Below are positions 1 to 12,850 of a stretch of DNA of 64,000 bases, piece by piece. Source of the DNA: Metopolophium dirhodum. Lineage: Eukaryota; Arthropoda; Insecta; Hemiptera; Aphididae. Under the pieces are notes generated by a model. It saw nothing but the letters and a program-made list of their open reading frames with translations. It made no database searches and was not told where the DNA came from. The stretch's first letter is position 1. Each line of letters begins with the position of its first letter. The translations under genes were made by a program, and so were the position numbers. Location of the stretch: contig NC_083567.1 in the NCBI RefSeq assembly GCF_019925205.1, positions 18,662,001 to 18,726,000 of the forward strand, given 5' to 3'.

Positions 1-3000
1 TGGGTATACTCGGGATACGAAAAAAAAAGTATTCTTTACGAGTCTGTATTATAATAGTGAACGTATTTATATTCTCGACTAGACAACGTGAAGCAAAAAT
101 AAGTAGGCCCATGTGTGCAGTTGAACGTAATATTAACATCTAGTGTGTCATTTCTACGAACAGTGCGTGTATACTTATATACCTATGAAATAGAGAAATG
201 GAAACATTGGAAACGAATTCAACGTTCGATGCACGAGGATAATAAAGCACACGGATATACCATCGGACTATAACATAATATTATATACAATATGTACACT
301 TGCACAGCTTAACTGTGCAATGATAATAAAATGAAGAAAAGACTCAAATCCAATTTATTATATAAAAAAATATAAAAAAAAGTTAAATAAATACACTAGC
401 CTATGACAGATAGATTTGACGACCAAATATGACCGTTCTCGTTCTTGATCTTGACTTAATCGGTATCTATCTATGTCGAAACGTTAAATTCGTTTTGAAC
501 ACATTACCATTTTACCCGGATAAATTTGAAACGATAATATTATTATACATCCGACCGTTTTCACCATCCGACAAGACTGCAATTGAACGGGTCAATTTTT
601 CGAGAGTTAAAAACTAACCAATCTTGATTCGTCGGTTCCATTGTTTTCCCGCCCGCACTGATCATTATACGTCACAAGAACCCACGGTTTTGAGGTCTTC
701 TTTGTTTGTGCAAAGTGAACTGTCATTTTTTTTTCAAATGTATTTTTCATGAGAGTAATTTATTATAAACTATTGTTCGAATAAATTAATTCCAAAAAAT
801 AAAGTTTTAAGAAAATGTTTATAAAGTTCAATTTAAATTAATTGTATTTTGGTTTTTGTTTTTTTTAAGATAAACTACTTGTTTGAATTTTCGTCGACAT
901 GCAACTAATAATATCAAACATATTATATTTCATTAATATACAGTTGTAGTTTTCGTTTAATCTGCCCACTGGATAATTCGGACCTCAGCATATTACGTAC
1001 ATAATTCTTAGGACCTAATGACATATCTACGAAATAAGCTTATTTTCGCTTATTCCTGACTAAAACCTCACTGCCCGGTTCATCCAGAAAATATGTGATT
1101 TATACTTTATAATTATATAAATACATAATAATACGTATAATGAAATCTTACGAAGATGGTGGAACATTTAAATGGTAATCAATAAGTATGAGTATAGTTT
1201 TGTTTTTGATTTATCATACTATTTTATATTATTATATAAATTGTATAACTATAAAATACTAAATTAAAGTCAAATCTAGTATACTCAATTTATAACATAA
1301 TATATAATATATTTGATATATGTAATAATATGTATGTACAAATAAAATGTATTCGAAGATTATAAACCTACTTCCAAGTTTGAAACGGTACTTTCTTCAT
1401 TTTAGATTTAAGCGAATAATCTAGGCATCTATTGGTATTCAAATTATGTGATTTGTACTTGTGTAAGTATTCTTCATATACATAGAAGGTATGTTCAAAA
1501 AGTTTGAAAATTCACCCTCGGTAGACTGGAGATTAGGCACATACATAATATGTGTAACAATATGTATCTACAATAGTGCTTTGAAAAGGTTGGTTTTGGA
1601 ATTTTCAATCAGAAACTTTTTGCATTATTTTACAACTGTTAATAAATTAACTTTAGTACTTATTTCATAGTCGTAGTATAATTTTATGTTAATAAAACTA
1701 TTTAATTGTATTATAGTAAAAAAAAAATATAGACATTTTTCGAAATATGTTGTTAATTATAATATTATATTATAATTTTCTTGTATAGTTTGTAATTATA
1801 TTGTATTTTATTATACCTGAAAATATGATTTAATAATTTATTTAACAAATTCCTTTTTTTAACGTTGACGGTTTAGAAACTCTCTATAAACACACTAATG
1901 TGTACACTGTGTATTAGTTATTTTCTTTATTTGGACGCGAATGGCTCACCAATGTTTTGAAATTCATATAAAATAATTCATAACACAATAATATGCAACA
2001 TGTGTATTCAACACTGGTAGAAATTACATGCTCCTTGTTCTAAGTACCAATTGACCTTATGATTAAATACTAAAGAGTAATTTTTGATAAAACAAACATA
2101 ATATTATTATTGACTAATATTTCTACGAATGGAGTTATTTCTATGAAGTTATTCTAAAAACCGTTATCTATTACGTTTTATATTATTAAACGTATTATAT
2201 TCAATTGAATATTTCTTTACCTTTAAAAAATGTCTTTAGTGCAAATAAATGTAATAAATATTAAGTATATTTTGTGTAGTGAAATAAAATAACGAAGAAG
2301 GTGATGAAAAGTCGGGGAAGTGCGGAATAAGGCGGCAAATTACAAACGACATGGACAATTAAGATGGCACGCTCATTGGTGCTTATATTACGTTATTCTT
2401 ATTCTACTAATAATTATTATTAGTTAAATACAGAATTGAAAACAAGTTTTCGAGTGTAAAATATATGTGGTGTTCACTTACCTCGTATAGCTGTGAAAAG
2501 TACTCGTTGATCCTCGTTGGAATGTTGGAATGGATACATCTCTGATTGGTGTGGGTCGATACACGTTACTATTATTTTACGACTTAGATTACAATATCCT
2601 ATACCAGTTATAAGCTCATATTTTGATTACACACTGTCGACTCTTTGTATTTGCGATATTTTATAAAGACAGAAAGGATTTGACAGCAAGAAAAGATTAG
2701 GAGTGCTTTAAATTATAATATTGATTAGTATTTTTTATATTATAATATGTGTTATTTGGAAACTGTATTTTCGTGACATATGTGTGTCTTTATAATTTTA
2801 CAACTATTTGTTTGCTAATATCATGGATAATAATATTTTATTATGGTATTTATTCGCCTACATCAAGCAGCACTTGAATTGGAATTTGTTGTTTATTTTT
2901 ATTTAATATTCATATAACACGCATTTCAGTTACTTATACATTTTAGGTCTAGTCTCTTAAGAGGAAAAGACATCGGCACATTGCATAAATATCTCCTGTC

Positions 3001-3370
3001 CTTTGCTTGAGATCTAAACTGCAAACATATTTTGGCAGCCCAACGCCTAGGAGCGACAATGAGTTGACAAGCACTGCTTGACGTACAGTTTGTGGAGATT
3101 TTTATAGGTTGAGATGCATTTTACGTGGTATTTATAATTTGGATTAGATCTTAGTGAATTAGAACGTAGCGTTTGGATGTGGATGCATTGATATCTTCCC
3201 TACATAGCTTAATATTATTGAAGGATCATTAGGTTTATATAGAGAATTGAAATAACAGTATTGTCATGGTAGTACGGTAAAGTGAATATATCAAAAGCGA
3301 ACTCATACCTGGTGTTAGAACAAACGCAATAGTAAGTTAACTTCACGAAGAAATATTAATTTCGAGTTAA
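1..3370. other. AT-rich non-coding stretch
   Basis: I see no exon, RNA gene or recognisable transposon here. The sequence is AT-rich with many short runs of A and T and frequent stop codons in all frames. The longest open frames are about 60 codons (for example 429-617 on the plus strand) and have no domain-like composition. A slightly less AT-rich patch at about 600-720 could be regulatory, but nothing in it is specific. Confidence 0.6.
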
Positions 3371-4160
3371 TAAAAACTGGTCGGTGTTGTGTGGTCTCGC
3401 TGCGGGCGCCGTCGATGTGGTCATGTGTGTTGATCAGCGTGTTGCACCGTATGATTGTTGTGAGTAGCACTGTGTGTGGAATGAACGTTGATTGCTGTGG
3501 TGTGCCCACGTGTGTTCTGTTGTCTGTGCGTTGGGTTTATATAAGGAAGCTATTGTTTTATCCCCACTATATTGTTGTTACGTAACGTCAAAATTGATTG
3601 TTCGCGTTTGTTGTGTGAATTGCACACGCGCGCGCATTCATGTTGTGGTTTTGCACATTGTCGTTGTTTTTTTGGTAATGTTGGTACGATAAAGGTGTTT
3701 CGCATGTTAGGTGCTATCTTATTATTCTTTTCGCTCATAGTTTTAGCCATGAAGTCTAGTCTTCATGGTTTTGGCACTGATTTCTGGTTGTTTGACCGAA
3801 TGTCGTACAGTGCGCATATGCGTACATTTTTATGTCGTATTTCGCATGTTATCATTGGTTTTTGGTAATATTTACACGAAGGAGGTGTTTCGTTAGGTCA
3901 TGTGTTCATGTGTGCGATTGTTGTTTTTCCTTTGTGTAAAGTTTTAAAAATAGTTTTTGGCATTTAAGTGAATATTTTATTGGTGCGCATGCGTATAGGT
4001 ATAAATATTGTATGCTGTTTTTTGTATTGGTGTTGCGTATAATGTTCTTTTATCTTTATTATTTCTTTACGTCCAAATGTTATGAGCATTTTTTAGTGTA
4101 AGTACGTCTCGTTATGTTAATGGCTTATTGTGGAGATGTGTTGTTTTTAAATGATAATAT
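3371..4160. repeat. T/G-skewed tract with diverged internal duplications
   Basis: The plus strand of this block is strikingly rich in T and G and poor in A and C compared with its surroundings. A segment with the pattern TTTTGGTAAT, then an ACGA group, then GGTGTTTCG occurs near 3665-3715 and again near 3853-3903. A second shared motif, GTGCGCAT followed by GCGTA, occurs near 3810 and near 3983. This suggests an old tandem duplication. Open frames of up to 98 codons exist, but they overlap on both strands and have biased low-complexity composition, so I do not call genes. It could be a transcribed non-coding locus or a decayed repeat. Confidence 0.45.
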
Positions 4161-7100
4161 AATCGTTGGTAAACGTATGGTTACTTAATATTATTTTATA
4201 TTTCATAATAAATTAATTACGTTTGAGTTTTAACACCCAAGTATGTTCGTTTTGATATATTCATTCTATACGTTTATTTAAGTATATACGAATATATTAT
4301 TTATACATTACATTGTAATGCCTTTTATATTTTCTAAACCCTTAATAGGACGCCAAGCGCCACCACACGTGTCTTTTTTCCGTCTTACAAACGAACAACA
4401 TAGCCAATTTGTTTTCAATGTAAAATATTATAATTCACATAAAATCGTAAATATCAATAAAACTTACATAATATATTTTTTTACCTTTAAATTTATAATA
4501 CGTCAGTTCTCTGTAATATTGACACTAACAACAAAAAATTAGTTCTAAAGAACACAAATTTGATATGTTGTCAGTGGTATGAAAAACAATAACAATAAAT
4601 ATTATTATGGGGGTTTAGCATCTTACTAAAAAAAACCATATCCAATGTAAACATACAGTAATATCATACTTTGAAAATACTTACTACCTATTTTCAAACC
4701 ATATTCTAAAAACTAAAACCATGAATGTGCAAAATATCACTATTTAAATCGTATTATTGCTTAAAACTAGATTAAAAAGTAAAATTGAAAAATACCCTCA
4801 TCATAATAGATAAAATGTTCATAGCTGTTTAAGTTTAATAGCTGTTAATTGACTCTTACAAAACTAACGAAAACTAAATTATAACTGCTAAATGTTAATT
4901 TACAACGCTTCAAAATTTAAGATGAAGACTCATAAGGGTGAGACGTTCACTTAAAACTAAAAACTTGTATTATAGTATAATATTTCACTGGTTTTAATTT
5001 TTAGAATATGGTGGTAAAATAATACCTTCACAGTATACATATAGGTAATTACTTTATATTTAAATTTAAATATTGAATAATGTTTTTCAATTTTTAATAA
5101 GTTAATTTTTACTATAATTAATTAAACAAATATTGCATTAACCATACAACTATATTATAAAATGAAAGAATTAATAATTTAAAAGCAAATGTATATAGAG
5201 GTTAGTGTCCAGCGCCTTCCAGGTGATTTTTACCTTGTTATTTATTTTAAGAAAAATAAATGTTTATTGTCAATGATAAATTCGTTGAAACGGTTTTTTT
5301 TTTTGTTTTTGGTTAACAGCAAAGTTTTTCTTGGGGGAAACTTGAGTAAATATCATTCTACGTCCGTTGGGGCTTATAATAACTTTTCGGTACGTGCTTG
5401 AGTTTCTTATGAAGCATTTCAGGTTTTCTTTCTATTCTTTGCTCAGTTATCAACAAATCGCAATGTTCCGTCAGTGTAAAATATGTCACTACATTATGTG
5501 AGTATTATATTTTAACTGTCATAAAACTAAAAAAGGAAAAACCAATGTATGAAATAAATTATCTATAGTTGTATGTCCATATTTTAATATATTGTAGGAA
5601 CGGAGTATTGTACACTATTTACTTCGAGAAATTATAACATCAAACCTACATAAAAAGCGAATATTTGCAAACATTTACATACGTACAATTAATATTGTAC
5701 AATAATAAATTGAAGCCAAATATTAAATTTAACGTAACTTCAACAAAAACTAATTTGACTGAAATTTAAATTTACTAGTTATTACAAACTATAGTAAATT
5801 ATGTTGTTGTTTTTCATATATGTAGTTCAATTTCTACTACTTAAATAATTAATAACCTACAAGGCTATATCACAAAAATGTTATCAAAATGAATTGACGA
5901 ATTGACTTAGTTAATTATTATTTGGTCAAACAAACGCATAATTATTTTTTAAATATTGTACAATCTATATTACTAATACTACATGATATTAAATTGTTAT
6001 GAATAATATTATATTAAGACATTTGAAGAAATATTAGTAAAATTATTTTATTGTAAAATAAATTATTGATTTGATTAATCAAAATGTGTACAAAAAAATA
6101 CTAAGAAATAATAAAGGTATTTAAATTATCATTTTTTTTTTTTGCTCCCAGTGAATCTTTTGATTGCTAATTAAGATTGAAGGTTTGTTTAAACTTTTAG
6201 TTAGCTACAGTATTTTAAATATTAATTATTTACTACAGAAACACAATAATGTTTTGAGAAGTGAATTAAATATTCTCCATTAATGATATCTCATGGCTTT
6301 ATGACAAACTTTGTTTTCTGTATGATTCAAATTTAATTACTACAATATGATAGTCAAAATAATTATAAATAATTTAAATATTATATATGTATTAAGTATA
6401 AGACACGAATTATGAGATTACAGAAAATATAGTGTATTAAATTAATATACAAGTGAATATTTCAACAAACATCACAAACTAAGTCACTGAAATCTATGCC
6501 CTAGATTCTTAAAAGTTAATATTTTATTTATATTTACAATTAAAAATTAAAAAACAGAATAAACAATAAAAATTGCTATTATTCAGTACAAAATGTTTTA
6601 AGAATTAAAAATCAATATTTTCAAAGAAACTCGCCTCCATTATTTTGTTACATAAATATTTCAATTTTATTTTTAAGTATTAAACAGAATTTAACATTTT
6701 ATTTTGAGAAAATGAATGCAATAATGCATGACTAATAATAAATATATTATAATTTTTATATTATCACTTTTCATGTTTAAAAAATAACTATCTATTCTCG
6801 TAAATATATGTACAAAATATAGTGACTTTATTAGTTTAAAAAAATTAGTAATATAAAATTTTAGGAGGTAGTGAAAAAATGTTGATGAGCAGTATTTCTT
6901 CTCGATCAAAATAACTTTTGTTGGCAAAAATAAAAAATGAAAACATAAGTTACTAATTGACATTAAAAGCAACTGAAAACTACTCTTAAACTTTTGAACA
7001 CAAGCTGTGTATAGTAATAATATATATGTGTGTGTACTGTAAGTAGTTATATCATAAGTATTAAAGTTTATATGTTCAACGAAATAAAAATACCTATATC

Positions 7101-9255
7101 AACTTTGAACGATATAACTTTTAAATAGGAAATTAAAAGCACATTTCTCTTGAATATTAATATTAGAAACAAAAATATTAAATACAAGTCATTATTAATA
7201 TCTAGCCGGACATCAAATAAATTGTAATTATTAAACGTTTAAATACATTTTTTCATATATAATGCAAAAATCCAAGTAGGTTTTGATGAACATTATTACT
7301 TTTTTCCATAAAATAATCAAATTATTTATCTATATGTATATAGATAGTATATTGTATAAGACGAAAACTTAAAAGTTGTATGGTGTATGTTAGATTAAAT
7401 TGTTATTCATTCGGTTTTTCTGGATGGTGAGTTGCATACCATTTTTATAACAATATCGGAAAAATAGCAAAACGTTTTTTGCATATAAGCTAATAATATG
7501 AAACGTAATAATTAATTTCGAGTACACGAGGAAAGCTACTTTGTTACCTTTGTTTGGCCTTATAATTATTATAATAAAAACAAGATTTGACTATCTGTTA
7601 CATCAAATTAATTGACAATATTTGTAAGTCACTCCCGAAGTTCACTGCTGGCCAAGCGCATCTTTTAAAAATAATGATAATATATATTAATAATAGTAAT
7701 AATAATAATATTGAGAAAATACATAAATGATTTAACAATAATATCACGATTGTTTATGTGAAAAGAATATATTATTTTCATTTTTCTTCTTATTTATTCA
7801 AAACCTAATGAGTTATGACATGAAAGTCATTACATTATAACGTACAAATAATCTTCAAATTTACAAATCATAAAAAATCTTGTTGTACCTACACAAGTAA
7901 CACTAGTAAAACTTGGGGAATTTAATATTTCATTTTGTGGTTTGTATTATCTTTCAATATTATTATTGTGTTTGATAACCGGGAATAATATGCACATATT
8001 GTGCTAAATTGCCTATACAACGCGCCGTGTTACAAAATGATAAATCATAATAAAAAAATAATTTTGTAATTTATTCTTAATAATAAAATTCATAAGCCGC
8101 GGCGGCCCGAATCCTATAAAAATAAATAAGTTATTATAATGCTACAAAATAATCTAACCATAATTATTTTTTATTTCAAAACAACACTGTTAACGTAATA
8201 TGTATCATAAAATGTGCATTTAAGTTTTTAGTACCTATCTATATACGAATAAATCTTTTTTATATAAGTTTTAAAGTAATGAAAAAATACATACGTGTTT
8301 GTATAACAAAGTAGTAAAAATGCTTAACACTTGAAGAAAAATAACTCGAAAGATTTTATTTTATTTTTATATGAGTATTATACAACTTCTGATTTAAAAT
8401 TTTAAACTAAAACAATATATATTTCAATTATTTGAATTGAAACAATCTTAAGTAATTCATTCAAATGAACTTAAACTTCTTAAATCGTTTCGTGATTATT
8501 TTTATTCACTCGATGAATTTTGAACACAATTAATCTTGATTAATATGCTTTTTAAAAACCAATTAAACTATTCAATTCATTATCTAAATTGAATCATACA
8601 TTTAAAATGCCAAAAGCAGAGGTACAAATATATTACCTATGAACTTTGTGTTTGATATTTGGTCCCGAGATTCTACACAATTGATTTAACTTACAGAGTA
8701 AGAAAAAAAATTAAAATAATCTTGACGTCTTTAATCCTAATGGTATCTTATTGTCATATACATATTATATAATATTTAAAAAATGGTAAGTAATATGGGT
8801 ATTGGGTAATAATGTAATATTATATGATTGGTTGTAATTTACGAAAAAAATCAATTGTAAATCTTTCAATGATTTAACCAATAACTAATTATATTTTTAA
8901 TAATAAAAATTATGAATATGGTTAATAATTATTAATTTGGAAACCACACATTGGATAAATAAAAAAAAGTTTTGCTTTCAACAATTTTTGTTTTTTTTTT
9001 TTTTTTGTAAATTCAGTTACGATAAATTCTTTTTAGTCGATTTAGCCATCAATTTAGAAATGTTTAAGAGTATATGCACGAGTCGCTTATGAATAATGAC
9101 ATTGTATTGTATGTTTATCTTTTACTCTTATATACTTTTAAACATCAAAAGACTAACATAATACATTTTTTTACCTCATGATATATTATTTTAATTAAAA
9201 AAGTTAATTGCTTAAAAACTATAACATTATCATTAAACAAGTTATATTACACTGA
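4161..9255. other. AT-rich non-coding stretch
   Basis: Very AT-rich DNA with dispersed homopolymer runs and (AAT)n tracts, for example near 7690-7720. The longest open frame is 93 codons (6691-6972, minus), rich in Phe, Leu, Ile and Lys as expected from AT-rich non-coding DNA. I find no exon, tRNA or transposon terminus here. Confidence 0.6.
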
Positions 9256-9413
9256 AGGGTGATTCATCTAGCATTGGTCGCCCTTATTCTAACATACATA
9301 ATGAATTTATTTAAATGCTGAGTTTTGGAATTTTTACGTATACTCAAAATAAACTTCTAAATAACTGCACTATTGAAGAAATAAAATGGTTGAGCATGCT
9401 TGCTGAATCATCC
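9256..9413. mobile_element. Short MITE-like element with terminal inverted repeats
   Basis: The left end AGGGTGATTCATCTAGCAT (from 9256) matches, inverted and with a few mismatches, the right end that finishes TGCTGAATCATCCT at 9413. The total is about 158 bp with no coding capacity. Short non-autonomous DNA transposons of this layout are common in insect genomes. I could not define a convincing target-site duplication, so the exact borders and superfamily are open. Confidence 0.5.
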
Positions 9414-11513
9414 TGAATAATTATTACAAATGTCTCATTTTAATATATTATAATATATAATACAACCTCTAACATAAGAGTCACTGCTGGTAAAGGAGCA
9501 GATGGTATTTTCTGATATTAAATGTACCACTGATGTATACATATTATTTAATCATTCCAATAAGATTTTTTTATTTATGTTTAACAAATTGATAAAACTG
9601 GCAAAAATGTTTAATACTCTACGGTCAAAGCATTTCAACCTATAATAAAATATATAAAACTGCTTATTAGGATCTAAAAGTTACTATTCATACGATTTTT
9701 ACTCACATAATACGTATTTTTATTAGGTTTAGTGATTAAAACTGTGATTAATACCTAGTAATTAGTGTGTACAGAAATTAAATTCTTTTGCTAAAATTCA
9801 TTTGTTTTCGCACTTTTATTCGTCGTTTGTATATAAACTTCAAAGTAATTAAAGTGTCGTATCGGTAGAAAGTGATATTTTATTTATGAATGTTTTTATG
9901 TACCTCTATATAGTGGACAGTCGTGAGTAATTTAAAACCGTTCACTATTGAAAAAAACAATTTTAATCATCTTTAAAAAATATCTGTTATTCTTTTGTTA
10001 TTGTTCATTGTACAATGTCATACGCGCACTGAGCTCGCTCGTGTTGTGTTATACGTTCAATAGACAACTCACAACTAATAATTTCCAATTTTCATAATTC
10101 GAATGTTTTTGTAAATTTTTACTGTGCAATTTACACATTATTATATCATATTTATGAATCGTATGAAAACATAAAAGATAAATTAATTTTTATTACCTAG
10201 TTTCGATTGTATGTCCTTATAATTAATGAGAAGTTCATTTTAAAATAAAATAGGCCCAGTCTGTAGTAGTATACACATCCACAGTGGATGGTACACTCAT
10301 ATTTAAGAGTGTCCATTATTAAGAGGTTACGACATCTATATTACATGTATATTTCTTGACGGGGAATTTAATGACGTCCAATATTAATAATGTATCCATT
10401 TTTTTTAGAGGTTTCACTGTTGTAGTGATTGGTGGACAATTTTTTCAAATTTCTGCTAGAATATCTGACTGTAAATTATTTGTTCACTTAATACGCATTC
10501 ATGGATGTCATCCAGAACGAAATTCATAAATCCTAATATTTATCTTTTAGTTTATGTGCATTTGTTAATGGTATGATACTACACTGAGCGTCCCAAAAAT
10601 ATTACTATCGTGAGTTAAAAAACCATATAGGTACGATAATAGCATACATTTTTCGTTTTTATTTAGTAATTTTTATTTTAGGATTTTGCAATTTTACATT
10701 TTTATCTAATCCCTGCTTAGAATAAACTGTACACTTTAATTTCAATGTTACTTCTCTTATAACCTTTTGTAGCTCAGATATCCTATTTAATCTCGGGTTT
10801 CCTTTTTAATAAAATGTAGTTATATGTAGGTACAATGTAGATACATACCACGTAGGCCCATTTCATTTTTTAATAAGCATTAAGCATAACTTCTTTCTTT
10901 CAAAAATTGTATAAATATTATTGTATGATAATTTTCTTTTTCCAGTTTAGTATCTCGTTAATTTTAAACACTAATCAAGGTTATTATAACTATATAATAG
11001 TAATTTACTATAAAATATAACTATAAAATGAGTTCCCTAATATTTTCATTAATACTATATTTTTAAAAAAAAAACTGAAAACCTTGTTTTGATTTCGTTT
11101 ATTAATAAATACAATCTATAAATACGAAAAAGAATGATAGTTATTGATTTTTATATAAAAATATCAGAGTTGCATCATGTAAAAATTCTTCTAATGACTA
11201 TTTAAATATTCGTAATAAGGTGGATTTGTACTAATGTTAACCATTTGCTAACATTATGTCTGACTGTTGAGTGTAAATACAACGAAACGACTAAAATATT
11301 TCGTAAATTGTTCATATGCTATTTCATTTTATTGGATATTTTTTAACATTTTATTTTAAAACGTACCTACAATATATCCGATATGGAAACTGAACGTTCC
11401 TCCGATTATAGTTATAGTATTATCTATTGTTCGCGCACCCCATTCAAATTCCGCTTGTATATCAATTAGTCGTAACAAATTATAAAACTCCATACTTTTA
11501 TTTTTTTAGACGT
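9414..11513. other. AT-rich non-coding stretch
   Basis: No gene seen. The sequence is AT-rich with frequent stops in all frames. The part around 10250-10460 is less AT-rich and reads like an old repeat, but I could not find its ends. Confidence 0.5.
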
Positions 11514-12850
11514 CCTGCAGACTACAAAAAAAAACCCAACGGTCTGGGTGATTGATGCGCGCATATCAATCACATTTCTTTCCGTTTACCATAAATGTGC
11601 AGTGATTAATTCCGTTTGAAAAAACCAGCCAGCAAGACTGCTTATAAACGGGTGGCAACAAGTCCGCACAATATAATAATAGTAATAACAACGAAGGTGT
11701 AGTCTCGGTCGTATGGCGCCCAAACGGCGTTAAGTACATCATTTCAACAAACAAATTGTTGATAACGGTCTTTGTTTGTGCAACGCCGTCATACTTCCGT
11801 GCGTTTGAACAATCGACCAGACGAGATGCGTCGCACGTGTTTCCGTATGGTGTAAAATATAAAAAAAATTGTGTATACAAATAATCACTCACTTGGGTCG
11901 GGCGGCGATCCTGGTGTCCGTCGACAGCGCGATGACGACGATGTGAGTCCTGCTCGGTTTTATATGTGTTTACAACAATAATATTATTTATTATTATCCC
12001 GGTCGGCGCTCGGTGGTTGAGCTGTTATTACTCTGCAATCACGTTCACGGCGTATGTCTGAAACCGGGTGAGTCGATGACGAGAACACACACTGTCGTCG
12101 GATATCGTGTTATTACAACAACAATAAATTATTATTACTATTAACGTCGACAACGGGCTCGGATCATTGTTGCACACGAGTATGCGTCCTGCAGCGGTCG
12201 CTCCGAAAGTGCAGGCTTATGGTATTTTTTTACATTAAAGAAAAAATTGTTTCTAAATTTAATTCCCTCGCGAATTATAATAATATTATGATGACGTGCC
12301 TCGTCCGTCGGTCACGCGCGTATATACGAAATTATACCGAAATTTCGCGGACCGGGGATGGATATTGACGGACATGTATGACGGCGGTGGCGGTGACGAC
12401 TGCGGTGGATATTCGTCACGGGCACACTGGTGGTGTGCGCCGAGCATTCGCGTGCCCCCACACCCACCCTCTATGGGTGGTGGGTGGATGTCTCGTGCGC
12501 TGGTGCCGACTATGCTATCAGCGAACTCTATTAAACGGCGGGAGAGCGACGAAGACAGTCGTCGACGATAATGTCGGTTTGGTCGGGAGGAGGGGTGGTT
12601 CGGGGGCGAGCAAATGGCATAGGTGAGGGGTTGGCGTTGGGGGTCGGAGACGTCGGAAGGCAATGGTTTCACGCGTGGGATATACATATAGGCGTGCAAC
12701 GGAACGTTTTACGTCCGGTTTTTTTTTTTTGCCCCGCGATCGGCACCGTGTGGCCACATGATACCTCGCAGTGAAAGCGATGAAAAAAAAATAATGTTTT
12801 TCAAACCGTTTTCGATTTTGGTGTGACAACAATAATATTACGAACATTCA
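11514..12850. promoter_or_regulatory. CpG-rich patch, possible promoter or first-exon region
   Basis: This block has markedly higher GC and many CpG dinucleotides in an otherwise AT-rich window. Strong splice-donor-like strings occur on both strands: GTGAGTG on minus at about 11892 (reading left), and GTGAGTCC on plus at about 11941, with GGTGAGTCG near 12067. Several overlapping open frames of 67-137 codons appear on both strands (12286-12847), but none looks like a protein family and they are best explained by few stops in GC-rich DNA. A promoter, possibly bidirectional, with non-coding first exons is plausible. No partner coding exons are visible in the window, so this is inference. Confidence 0.35.

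Noticed and set aside
12286..12847. Overlapping open frames of 67-137 codons on both strands in the GC-rich patch
   Set aside because: They overlap each other on both strands, show no domain or motif, and are expected where stop codons are rare because of high GC.
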